Positions 1 to 11,200 of a stretch of 64,000 bases of DNA are shown piece by piece. A program made the translations under genes and the position numbers. The DNA comes from Neoarius graeffei (lineage: Eukaryota > Chordata > Actinopteri > Siluriformes > Ariidae). Location of the stretch: NCBI RefSeq assembly GCF_027579695.1, contig NC_083575.1, forward strand, positions 35,603,382 through 35,667,381. Direction: 5' to 3'. The stretch's first letter is position 1. Every line of letters starts with the position of its first letter. Below the pieces are notes generated by a model. It was not told where the DNA came from and did not search any database. It saw nothing but the letters and a program-made list of their open reading frames with translations.

Positions 1-138
1 TCAGGACAATAACCCGTGTTTAAGGTTAAATAACAAATACACTCGCATTAAAATAACTTTATAAATCCTTTAACGAACATTTAACGCAGAGAAATCTTTA
101 AATAAATAGATAGTGATTATTTGGTTACCTGAATCATA

Positions 139-429
139 ATGTTGTCATCAAAACCGCCCCACGGTTCCGTATTCGTGTTTTTGGCTCCTTCCGACGCCGA
201 CATTTTAGCTCCTGATGTAGCGACACTCCGACACAAACTTAAACAGCTGTACGACTACGATGTGACTACACAAAACCACAAACGCTCATTATATTCACTG
301 CGGCAAATCCAGGGGTCGAGCCGGCCGTTCCTGCCCAAAACATTCAACAACATTCCACATCACACATGTGAAGCGAGCAGCAATAAGCCCTTCACTCGGA
401 CAGGAATCGACTCACTGCTTCGATTCTAA
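139..429 (+). CDS. Unrecognised 96-residue ORF, possible first exon
   Basis: The ORF starts at ATG 139 and ends at TAA 427-429. It is rich in Ser, Pro and Leu and has no motif I recognise; the start reads MLSSKPPHGSVFVFLAPSD. Local base composition is more GC-rich and CpG-containing than the AT-rich flanks, as first exons often are. A 5'-terminal exon of a gene lying mostly outside the window, or a transposon fragment, are both possible. I assign no function. Confidence 0.2.
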   Translation: MLSSKPPHGSVFVFLAPSDADILAPDVATLRHKLKQLYDYDVTTQNHKRSLYSLRQIQGSSRPFLPKTFNNIPHHTCEASSNKPFTRTGIDSLLRF

Positions 430-489
430 AGATTCAGATTCACTTGATTTGTCGTTCTAATCTTCTTCCAGTTTTATGGCGGTTGGCAA

Positions 490-1010
490 CTCGCTTCAAT
501 GGTGCATTATCGCCCCCAGCTGGACTGGGGTGTGATACTTCAGTTTAAAACCTGTGTTCCTGAAGAAGCTAAATACATATTTGAAGCAGATTTCACCTGT
601 ACTTCTTTGCAGAATGTCCTCCAAGTTTAACACTAATTGTTTCCCTTGCAACTGTAAAATTAATCTTTGTCTTTCTTCCTGGTATTTAGGACATTGCAAA
701 ATAACATGCTCTGTAGACTCTGGGCTGCCACAGAAATCACAGTTTCCATCTGCATGCTTTTTTATTATCACCAAAGAACTATTTAATCTTGTGTGTCCAA
801 ACCTCATTCTCGAAAAAGCATCCTCCTCTTCCTTACTTCTGTTGGTGTTTCTGCTCTTTCCCACTTTGTTCTGGATATTATAAAACTGTCTCCCAGTCTG
901 GCCATTGTCCCATAATGTTTGCCATTTTCCCTTAACTATGTTTTTAACCATACTTTTAATTTCTGCCTTGCTGTAAGCGACTTCAATATGATTTGTCGTT
1001 TCCCTGAGTG
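490..1010 (-). mobile_element. LINE fragment, C-terminal end of a reverse-transcriptase ORF
   Basis: The reading frame 951-496 (151 residues) contains a zinc-knuckle-like stretch CDFCGSPESTEHVILQCP followed by KYQEERQRL. This Cys-Cys-His-Cys tail after the RT is typical of I/Nimb/R1-type non-LTR retrotransposons. RT and endonuclease domains are absent, so this is a 5'-truncated remnant with an open 3' part. Clade assignment is tentative. Confidence 0.6.
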
Positions 1011-1155
1011 TTCACATTTATACACTGAAAGAAAAAAAGTGTTTTTTGTCAGCATAATTAAAAAGTTTAATTATCAATTTTTGGAACAAATTTTTTAATT
1101 ATCCATTAAAAACCAAATTATCAAATAAAAAGTTAAATTATCAATCTCTTAAAAT

Positions 1156-3886
1156 CAGGGCTTTGAACCGGTTCAAGGAACGAAAACGAAAACCGGGAAC
1201 TTTTTCTATTTCACATGGAACAGAAACGAAACCAGAAACTTTATTATTTCTTATGTTCCGGAACAGAAACGCTTATTAAAAATAATGGTAACCGGTTAAT
1301 ACCGGTTTTTATTTCGTTCCTCAAAGTTTCTGTAGCCTACAAATGGTCATTCTTCTCCTGCGCAAGTTTCTATGACCCGCTGGGGTTCACTTCCTGTGTG
1401 ACGTTCGCTGACTGAATGGAGAGAGCGGGAAGGTGGACTACTAGTGAGTAAGTGCATTACTGAGTGTCTGAGCAAAGAAGAGCCTGAACGTTGCAACCTC
1501 CCTATTGGCTGTTTGTAAAAATGTATCAGTTGTTGCTCTTCCCACGGGAATCATCGCGGGCTCGAGAGACGAGACCTGACGAGTTAGTTCGTTGGTCGCA
1601 GAACAAAATGTCTGGACACAAATCGGGTTTTCAGAAAAGGAAAGAAAATAAACGGAGGGTCGAAAATACAAAAAAGGAGGCAGAAAATGCAAAACGAGTT
1701 TTAAGGTAGGACAAATGGGTACTTTTCTGAGGCAGCCCGCCGTGGCTTGATTATAGCCCATTTAGTTAAAATAGTTGATATAAAATGTTTATAGTTATAG
1801 TTATGTGATGGTTGTCCTGATTTAGACTGTTTTTTTTGGGGGGGGGGGGTTGCGCGATGTTGCATCCGGGTCCAGATTAGGGCAGAACCGGCCCTGGCTA
1901 CATTTCAGGTGTAGTTTGTTATGAATGTATGTACTTGCATAGATGTGTACTTCCAATATGGCGCCTAACAAAATCTCGCGGCGCGGTGACGTCATGCGGT
2001 AGCCCTCTATGGACCCTTTTCACGTGACGTCACGACAAACGCGGCCGCCATTTTGGACGTGTACTACCAGTAGTTTACCACAGCCAGCATTGAGGAACGG
2101 CAGCAAAGAAAGTGTTTATTTTCAGCAAGACTTCCATCATGCCACTATATTGTTGTGCACCTGGATGTAGTAACCATCAACAAACAAGGCAAGGGTTATC
2201 ATTTTATCGGATCCCGACGGAGAAGATGGATAGCGGCCATAAACAGATTGGCAGCCCTCGGCATACCAGCGCTTGTGCAGTGACCACTTTGTTGGAGGTA
2301 AGACGAATAAAATTAGCCAGAAAAGGCATTACATTGCTGTTAACATTCTGTGGCGGCGAGTGTGTAACCAAATAGGCTAAAATAACCCATTGTAACCTCT
2401 TTGTTCTTCTGTAGTAGCTATTAGCTAATGACATTAGCTAGCGTTGTGTTCCTTTGCTGTTGGTAGACTGTAGGACAGATCAGAGGCAGTGTCCTACAAA
2501 CAGCGCTTAATTTGAGCGCGCTCCGGAACCTCGGGCGTTGGCTCCGGCAGCTATTTACACTGGATCCGGTGATCCGACACCTCTCTTGACTCTGTAACAA
2601 AAAAAAAAAACGATTGTCTTTAGGCTTGCCATCCTTCCACTTGCGAGTGGTAAGTGATCTGCGCTGGGATCACACACACAGCGGCTCAGTCCCGAATCAC
2701 TGCTCGTGCGCTTCACTCGCGCGCTGTGTGAGCTGCGCAGGGCCGGAGTGCGCACCCTCCAGAGGGCACTCGCTGTTCAGGGCGGAGTGATTTGGAGTGC
2801 AGGATGCCTGCGGAGCCGAGCGTATCCGTGTATTGGTGTTGCTGTGTGCAGACGAATCGTGTATTGGTGTTGCTGTGTGCACACTAATCGCTTTTAAAAA
2901 CGTTAATCTGATGATCCGCTGATACGGTCTAATGTAAACATGGGCTAAGTGTTCAAAACAAGAGGAACATGTATTTGTCTCTTAAATCCAGGCCGTTCCC
3001 TGTAATCTGTAACACTGGGTTGGAGAAAGTAATGGCAAATAGCGAGTGCACAAACCGTAGAAGGTAAACTGTACACAGCGCCAGGGCAGTGTGATGGTAT
3101 GTCTAGATTGTGTTAGCTTATCAATGAACACACTCGTCACTCGACGAGTTTCACGTCCTTACGACGGATACTTAAATGTGTGTTCGGTATTATTGTTGCA
3201 GTCTAAGCAGTCATTGTAGCAGCTAGATGAGCGAGAACCGAAAGGGTCTGTGCCATAAACCGTTATTTCTGTACGGCGTTGCTAATGTGTCGTTACTGTT
3301 GTTATTTCTCCCTCTGCTCGCCCTGTAAATGCCCTACGTCACTGGATAGCGAAGGTATTTTCTGCATCTCGCTCCTTTTTCTTGTATGTTCTCCGTTTGT
3401 CGCCTTCCTCGCATTCAAACCAATTCGAGCCGAAGTCCGCTACATGTCCAAAATGGTGGTCGCGTTTACGAAGGTCACGTGACTGAAAAGGGTCTATAGG
3501 GCCTGACTAGCCTTTGGTAACACACTAAACGAATTCTCTTTCATTTTTGGCACTTTTTCTGTTTGTGTAGATGGGAAGACATACTGAGAATCCAAATCGC
3601 CAACATTTGAAATAATAATTGTTTTGAATTATTTCTTGTCTTATTTAATGAAGGTTGTAATAGAATTAGCCTACATTTGGCTTAAGCTGGATGAGACAGA
3701 GACAATTTTATAGCCATTTGTTAAACAGCTGACAGGGAACGTAATTAACCGTTCCGGGAACGAAATTTTTTTGTTCTAACCGGTTCGGGAACGTCTATTT
3801 AATGGTGGAACCCAAAACCGGAAACGTTAAAATTCCGTTTCTGTTCGGAACGAACCAATAGGAAAAAATTCCGGTTCAAAGCCCTG
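1156..3886 (+). mobile_element. hAT-type DNA transposon with 8-bp target duplication
   Basis: The ends are inverted repeats starting CAGGGCTTTGAACCGG at 1156 and finishing with its complement CCGGTTCAAAGCCCTG at 3886. Both ends are flanked by the same 8 bases, CTTAAAAT (1148-1155 and 3887-3894). CAGGG termini with an 8-bp duplication define the hAT superfamily. An exon-like frame beginning at ATG 1608 (MSGHKSGFQKRKENKRR) ends at a GT donor near 1706 and resembles the basic N-terminus of hAT transposases; the DDE core is missing. A P-like element occupies 2003-3501, so the hAT was about 1.2 kb before that insertion. Confidence 0.85.
2003..3501 (+). mobile_element. P-like THAP transposon nested in the hAT element
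   Basis: Inverted ends of about 55 bp face each other: 2003 onward (TATGGACCCTTTTCACGTGA) and the complement ending near 3501 (TATAGACCCTTTTCAGTCAC). Both arms then contain CCATTTTGGAC. An exon starts at ATG 2139 with MPLYCCAPGCSNHQQTRQGL, the C-x-x-x-C opening and FYRIP block of a THAP zinc finger, and reaches a GTAAG donor at 2298. After FYRIPTE the expected Trp helix (RRWIAAINRL) is in the +1 frame, so the exon carries a frameshift. No rest of a transposase is visible, so it is non-autonomous. I found no clear target duplication. Confidence 0.65.
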
Positions 3887-3962
3887 CTTAAAATACAACC
3901 ATTCAAACACAGCCAATTTCTAAAATAGCACTAAAATGGATTTATGGATTTGATCAACTGGT

Positions 3963-4351
3963 GGGGCGGCACGGTGGTGTAGTGGTTAGCGCTGTCGCCT
4001 CACAGCAAGAAGGTCCTGGGTTCGAGCCCCGGGGCCGGCGAGGGCCTTTCTGTGCGGAGTTTGCATGTTCTCCCCGTGTCCGCGTGGGTTTCCTCCGGGT
4101 GCTCCGGTTTCCCCCACAGTCCAAAGACATGCAGGTTAGGTTAACTGGTGACTCTAAATTGACCGTAGGTGTGAATGTGAGTGTGAATGGTTGTCTGTGT
4201 CTATGTGTCAGCCCTGTGATGACCTGGCGACTTGTCCAGGGTGTACCCCGCCTTTCGCCCGTAGTCAGCTGGGATAGGCTCCAGCTTGCCTGCGACCCTG
4301 TAGAAGGATAAAGCGGCTAGAGATAATGTGATGTGATGTGTGTGTGTGATG
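3963..4351 (+). mobile_element. tRNA-derived SINE, copy 1
   Basis: The head GGCGGCACGGTGGTGTAGTG contains an A-box-like TGGTGTAGTGGTTAGC and the B-box GGTTCGAGCCC, the internal RNA polymerase III promoter. The body runs to a GGATAAAGCGGCTAGAG tail and a short GATGT repeat. A 12-bp duplication TGATCAACTGGT flanks it at 3951-3962 and 4352-4363, so the copy is complete and recent. Confidence 0.9.
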
Positions 4352-4364
4352 TGATCAACTGGTC

Positions 4365-4741
4365 AGGCGGCACGGTGGTGTAGTGGTTAGCGCTGTCGCC
4401 TCACAGCAAGAAGGTCCTGGGTTCGAGCCCCGTGGCCGGCGAGGGCCTTTCTGTGCTGAGTTTGCATGTTCTCCCCGTGTCCGCGTGGGTTTCCTCCGGG
4501 TGCTCCGGTTTCCCCCACAGTCCAAAGACATGCAGGTTAGATTAACTGGTGACTCTAAATTGACCGTAGGTGTGAATGTGAGTGTGAATGGTTGTCTGTG
4601 TCTATGTGTCAGCCCTGTGATGACCTGGTGACTTGTCCAGGGTGTACCCCGCCTTTCGCCCGTAGTCAGCTGGGATAGGCTCCAGCTTGCCTGCGACCTT
4701 GTTGGACAGAATAAGCGGCTAACAGATAATGGATGGATGGA
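4365..4741 (+). mobile_element. tRNA-derived SINE, copy 2
   Basis: Nearly identical to the copy just upstream, same orientation, with a (GGAT)n tail. It lies immediately behind the target duplication of copy 1, so the pair comes from two separate insertions and not from a tandem duplication. Confidence 0.9.
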
Positions 4742-5009
4742 TCACCTTATTTTGCTGCGCCATTGTGCTCTGTGGGTGAATCAAACCTCTCCCTGCAATG
4801 ACATGTTGCTACCACCAGGTGGCAGCACAAAGCTTTGAATTGTGGCTATAATTCTTAGAGTAATAACGTACAATATAATTCTTGCAAAATGAAAGCTAAC
4901 TATATCCGTAAAATCTACAAACAATAGCTATTCTATTTTACATCCCCCCCCCACTATGATCTAGACTTTACGTGGACAATACTGAAGTTGTTTTTACTAT
5001 CAAAATCAG

Positions 5010-5280
5010 AGTTTAGATTAGATTATATTAGATAAAACTTTATTGATCCCTTTGGGCAGGTTCCCTCAGGGAAATTAAGATTCCAGCAGCATCATTACAG
5101 ATAAATAGAGAAAAGAAATAGAGAAAACTTCTAGATAAATTAAAATAAACTAAGTATTTATATATACAAATATAAAAGAATAGGACAGGGGGGAGAAGTG
5201 GGGTTAGGGTAAGTGTAAGGGTTGGGGGGAGTAGTGCACTTCAAAGGAAGAAATACAGGAGTCCTCTGGGGAAACCCCCG
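5010..5280 (-). mobile_element. Rex1-type LINE 3' end fragment
   Basis: The stretch TTTATTGATCCCTTTGGG followed by GGTTCCCTCAGGGAAATTAA is, in reverse, the 3' UTR of fish Rex1/CR1-like LINEs. The same type of terminus occurs at 34,975 next to a recognisable RT. Only the tail is present, as expected for 5' truncation. Confidence 0.65.
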
Positions 5281-6589
5281 GTGCTTGCTTTTTTTTTAAG
5301 TATTTATGTACTTATTTATGGTTATTTGGTTTTCTGTCTCAATCTTGTTCCAGCAGTGCTGTCATACCGCTTATTACCAGCACGTGGCGGTAAGCCGTCT
5401 ATAGCGTGCATTATGAAGCCGAAGAAGAACAGGCGACGGTATTATCGCGAGACAATGACGTTTTAAAAATGTTTCGTTTTATATTTCATGTGGATGGCAT
5501 CGTTTCTCCGTTAACTAGAAGGTGCGCATGTTTGTGAAATCTGCTTTAGTCGAACGGAACCATTTTTAATGGTTCAAAAGCACGTTTGGTATTTTGGCTG
5601 TGTGGAATTTACCTGTTTGTGTTTTTGACCTTCTGCACGAATAATTATTTGGTATCCAAATATATACGCATCTACAGAGGAGATCAGAGGTAGGTCCGGA
5701 CACTTTCTGAGGATGTTAATGTCTAATGAGCTAACTTGGCTAATGTAGACACACACAGGGTTATTATTATTATTATGTTAATATTCTGTGTTAGTTTAAA
5801 CGGAAAGTTAATCCAAGTTTACTGTAGTGCGTTTGTTTAGTCTTTAATGAGGGTCTCGACCCAACTAACTACATTTTTAAAGCACGAACACAACTCGTTT
5901 TTGTGGGTCATGATGCTAAACATCCTGCTGTATAAATGATGGATGATTTAATTAAATCAGTGGCGTTCTGGACTCATAAATCACCCAGATGTGCTCATGT
6001 ACATGCTGTTTCACAGTCATGTCTGTTTTTGTCTGTTTAATACTACACTATAGTCTAGTTAACCGGAGTAACAAGTCGTGACCAAACTTAAATGTCTTTC
6101 CCTCCATTTCTTTCGCATGCTGTTTCGCAGTACTCAGAAACTGTTGTGAAAGTGTTCTCCTTTTTTTTTGCTTTTCCCACTTTCACTGTCCAGCTCAGCA
6201 TATTTCTGCCTTTTTCCTCAGGGTTGCCAGATATGTGTAACAAAAAGTCATAGTATACATTCTCATCTCATTATCTCTAGCCGCTTTATGATGGCATACA
6301 TTCGGTTTTCGTTAATAATCTCACCCTTTTAAATCTTTAACTATTCACGGGTTATTTGTACAGAAGTTGGAACAAAGTTGAAGAAACTGTGAGGGCTGTA
6401 TTGGTTGATTATTTACTGAAACCTAGACGGAGTTAATTTTTACTTTCGGTTGAGACAAGAGTGTTCGCTAATACGTTACGATAGTACATATAGCATTCAT
6501 TAAGTACATACTTTTTAATTAAATCAATGCATGTTGGTGGAAAAGCGGTGTGGATTTGTTGCAAATCTGGCAACCCGGGGGTGTACGTG
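5281..6589. other. Non-coding stretch upstream of ncoa4
   Basis: AT-rich sequence with no convincing exon. A 29-base antisense SINE tail remnant lies at 6261-6289 (complement of GGATAAAGCGGCTAGAG-type sequence). Otherwise nothing recognised. Confidence 0.5.
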
Positions 6590-6842
6590 CGAAATGGAAC
6601 AGTGCTGGTGGAGGCGATCTCGCACCGGGTGCTGACGTAGCTGCGCGCCGCGCGCGATAACGTTCCATCCACCGCCCATCAGACGTCACACCACCTTTCA
6701 CGCTCTGTGATTGGTTGCGAGTGTGAGCAAGTGTAGTGCACAAGCCAATCCACGAATTAGGGCGGGTCTTAGGAGGTGACGGGAGGAAAGGCGGTTGAGG
6801 CCCCGGTGGCGGTATAAATCAGGAAGTTCGATAATTAAAGCT
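6590..6842 (+). promoter_or_regulatory. ncoa4: ncoa4 promoter (CpG-rich, CCAAT and TATA)
   Basis: A locally GC/CpG-rich block precedes the first exon. It contains an inverted CCAAT (ATTGG at about 6711), a direct CCAAT at about 6744 and a TATA-like GGTATAAATC at 6811-6820. A TATA box there predicts a start near 6,843, and a good splice donor follows about 80 bases later. Assignment rests on position and motif spacing. Confidence 0.6.
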
Positions 6843-6921
6843 GTGTGTTAAGGATTGTTAGAGACAAAATAACATCGCTGAAGGATTTCGGTTGTGTCAC
6901 TGAGCGGATTGACTGGACGAG
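6843..6921 (+). other. ncoa4: ncoa4 non-coding first exon (5' UTR)
   Basis: The predicted transcript start lies about 25-30 bases after the TATA box. The exon ends at GACGAG with a GTATGA donor at 6922. It has no usable ATG. The next exon opens at 8200 after a TCTCTGCAG acceptor, one base before the start codon, giving a first intron of about 1.3 kb. Confidence 0.5.
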
Positions 6922-8200
6922 GTATGAATCAGTCATGATGTAGTGACCGCAGTCTCTCCACACGGACACTTCCGGGTTAGGCCTCACCATGGAAACTAAC
7001 CTTCATTACTGTCACAGGAGTGTTTATTAGTATTAAACTGGGATTCAGTGGCGTTAAAGGCTGAATTAAATTCTATTGTAGCTAGTTTACTAAACTATAA
7101 CGCTGGCTAACTAGCAAACACCTTGTTTTGTTGTGGTTTTGAATTTGCTGCTAGTTTAATGAGTGACACTTTTGTTATAACTGCCCATTTTAATATGGAT
7201 CAGATTTGGGAGCACTAGATTTAACCTTGTTTGTTTGTTCCCAGTTTCTTCTTTTTTTCTGTTCAGACCTTTTGCTTTTACACACATTAACATTTAAATA
7301 TCTAATAACTGTCAGGTTGTTTATGTAACTTACATTTTACAGTCATTAACTTTCTATTTTCGAGATGTTCATTTTCATAAAGGAAATTAACTAAATATCC
7401 AGTTGATAAATCTGTAATTTTTTGTTTTAATGGGAAAATGCCTTTTAACAAGTTTAAAACAATGGCTCATCTTTCTGATTCAGTAAAAATGAAGCTTTTT
7501 TTTGCATCACGTTTTTAGTTTTTAAATAGCTGTACTGGCTGCTGAACAAAAATTTGTCTTTGACCTTTTGCAGCTTTCGGAGATGGCTTTAGCTCTCGGC
7601 GTCTGTTTTGTTTGCTGGGTTATTTTTAACTGAGTTTTACTGAATGAATTCTTTTTAGCACGTTATTTTTGTAAATTCACTTAAATGCATTTCATGATTT
7701 ATCATGAGTACTAGACAGTACAGTGGAATGCTTATTTTGTGAGTCCTACAGCAATATTACCTAAACATGAATGAATTTTTAAAAAAAAATGGAGAGATAA
7801 AATAATTAAAAACAAGGCTGTAAATCGGCTCACTGTTGATGGCTAGGCTTTGAAAGTTAGGTGCGAGTGTTTAGCAGTTTGTGGTAGAAAGGCACACAAT
7901 AGCCTTATTTTTTTGTGTGTGTTTCTTGAAACATGCTTTTTGTTCAGGTAACTGGAATGTGCCTTTGTCAGGCTGTTTGTGTTAAGTGACAGAGCTGGTT
8001 GTTTTTCAGCAGAAATCAAGCACGCTATTGATGAACACGGTGTTCTTTTGCTGCAGTTCAGTGAATGTGTCTCCTCCGATCTCGAGCCCTGTATAGTGCT
8101 GAAAGCATTATCATTCTCGTCAACGGAGTTCAGTTTACATGCAAGAACTATGTTGAAACTGAAATTTGAAATGCAAATGACAAATTTGTTTCTCTGCAGC

Positions 8201-11200
8201 ATGTCACCACCAGGAGAAGAGCACGCAGCCCTGCGACAGTGTGTTCAGGCTCGAGCGCAGCTGGAGGAGGCCATAGCTGGAGTGATTAAAGCTGAGGCCC
8301 AGCTCAGGGGAAACTCGAGAGAGGTGAGGGGCTTTAAGCATGTCGTAAATCCACTGCTGTTTCAACTAAAAGGCCTTTGGTTCTGCTGATTCTTTGTCAA
8401 GTCACGTCTTGAATTGATTGAGTCTAGCTCCAATGTAAAGAATCTTGGCTACTGGCTGGACTCAAACTTGGGCATGTCAGAACACATTATGAACTTCTGT
8501 AAAGCAGCTTTTTTTTTTTTTTTTCCATCTACACAATGTAAGACGCATAAGGAAGTACCTGTCTAAAGACTGTCTAGTTACCTTAGTCCATGTCTTTATT
8601 ACAAGTAGGGTGGATTATTGCAATAGTTTGCTGTATGGTCTCCCTAAAGAGCAGATCGCCAAAATGCAGCCACAAGGTTAATACTGGATGTTGGCAAATA
8701 TTCACCCATCACTCCGTCGTCGTATCAGTTGCATTGGCTACCCATACACTATCATATCCAATTCAAAGTACTTTTAATTACTTTCAAGGGCATCCATGGC
8801 TTCGCACAATCATGTATTTGTAAGCTCAACATCAAGGACAAATCGTCATGCCGCCTGAGATCGAACAATGGCATTCTACTTAAGCATCCCAATGGCAGGA
8901 TGAGAACAACCCTTGGCGCGCGTTCCTTCACAGCCGCAGCACCAACGTTATGGAGCAGTCTTCCACTGTCAATTAGGAACATGGAATTACTGACCGATTT
9001 TAAGACAGCGTTAAAGACGTATCTATTCAAGCAAGCTTTTACTTAATTTTAGGAGTCTTCTGTATTACGTATGGCTTTATTAGTCATACGTATATTTTGT
9101 AATTGTTTATGTATTTGGATACTTTTAAAATATATTTTAATGGAACATGTAAACATGTATTTTTCTTGATTTTGTAACTGAATTGTAAAGCGCTATTGAT
9201 CTGCCATTGCTAAATAGTGCTGTATAAGTTATTTATTATTCCTTACTGTTTTTGACTGGACCTTTTTGTTTCGTGTTTGTGTTGGTTTTTGACCTGAAGT
9301 TGCAGCATCAGTGTTCTGTTTTTCCAGCTGAACTCCTCACTGACTGCCTGGTGTTTTGTGCTTTGCCTTTTTGCTTTGCGCTGTAAACATTTGTTGATTA
9401 GGAGGTCTTTATTCAGGCACTTTGGCTAATCCTTTGTAATACAGCCAGAGAAAGGGGGCTTTTTTTTTTTTTTTAATCAGAAGCACACAGCAAATGACGT
9501 GGTGATTACCAATTCCTCCACACCCTCATGCATGCTGTATCATGTGATAAAAGTCTGGGGAAAAACTTGTGCTTGGATGACGTATTCCAATATCTCTGTG
9601 CCTTGGTATTGGTTAGTTGCCGCACACTAACACATTCTAAGCCTGGATCACTTATCTACGTTGTGTGATTGATACGTTAACACGACAGCCAAGAAGGGTT
9701 GTTCTTCCTCATATGTAGATGAATATTTAGCTTCATATTCCCTGTTGGTTGAGATTTGTATCAAATTTCTTCATAAACTCCTTTCACCTGGAACTGGAGG
9801 AAAGTTAGGTATTTCTATCATGGAAATGTTTTTTAATCTTCACCGAACCAAGATTTGAGACAATGAGCTTGTGTGTTTATAAGAAATCCACAACCTTTAT
9901 TTCGGTACAGTCAGACTACTAATAAAATCTTGTTTCCTGTAATCAGGTACAGGATGCTCTCTGCTCATGTGTGTGGGGGAGAGACTTATTATTTCTTCCT
10001 TCTATATTTACATTTTGTTTCCATTTACTTTCAGTTGCTTGTTCTAAATTTGTCTGAAATATTGTTTCTGTTCAGGTGAAGTCTCAGCTTCACAGCTGTA
10101 TCAGCAGGCATTTGGAGACGCTGCGCTCGCGGGAGGTTTGGCTGCTCGAGCAGATTGACCTGTTGGAGCACCTGAAGGCAGAAAGTCTACAGCAGCAGTT
10201 ACAGCAGCTCCACTGGGTCAGTCTGTCACTGATGCGCACACACACACTACAGATTCTCTTGAACCTGATATGTAATTTAGTAGGAAATGATGTACTGGTC
10301 AGACATGGTAATGTTATAAACTTGCAGTTTTTCGTTCTAGATGTGATACTGAAGTCTGTGGTAGTCAAGGTAATTATGTTCTTTGTGCAACCCTCTGGGT
10401 GTTTGTTTATTTTATATAAATGCAGCTCCGGGGCCAGTTTGACATCCTCATCCATCAACTACAAAATTCCAACAACAGCGGCCTTGCCAGCCAACTCACT
10501 AGCTGCTTGGAAAAGTAAGCCCCAGCTCACACTGGATTCTTTTGAAGCCTTTGGTTTAGCTGGCATGTTTGCTTCACCCAGCTAAATTATTGTTTACGAG
10601 GTAGAACGTTAATTGTAGTGGTTTAAGCCTCAGTTCTTATCTGCCCTTCAAAGAGGCAAAGCTTGAGCTCACACCCATGCAATAATGCTACATATGTCGG
10701 AGGCAAGGAGCTGTAGAGCGTTACAACTCTTCTGCCCTGTACAGGTTTTCTGGCGCGAGTCTGAGTCCTGAAGAAACACCAGAGATGAGTTTTGAAGCAG
10801 ATGCCCGTTCCTTGCGCCAAGCTATTACCTCTTTTGGGACCATTTCCACCCAGGTTTGCTCATCTGTTCTGATTAACACGCGCTTGCTGTTAAATGCCTT
10901 TTATGGTTTTTCACCCTTCTTTGCTTTTGGATTGTTGGTGTAGAATGACTTTCAGAAGTTAAAATGGGTTTTAATTCACTGTTGTATTGTCATTTAAATG
11001 TTTAGTGTGCTATTAACTTTTATGTAAATTGACTTTTTAAACTTGCACTGTGTGCGTGCCGGCTGATGGGAATAGAATGTGCGTCACTGAACTGTCATCA
11101 CACTCATTACTCTACCTGCCTATTTCAGCAGATGTTGAAGACCTCTGCCTCTGGCTTAACCAGTCAAAGATCACGCTCTGCTGAGGAAACATGGCTTGTA

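Noticed and set aside
3961-4631. ORFs such as those containing GFLRVLRFPPQSKDMQVRLT
   Set aside because: The same reading frame appears in every SINE copy; it is non-coding repeat sequence.
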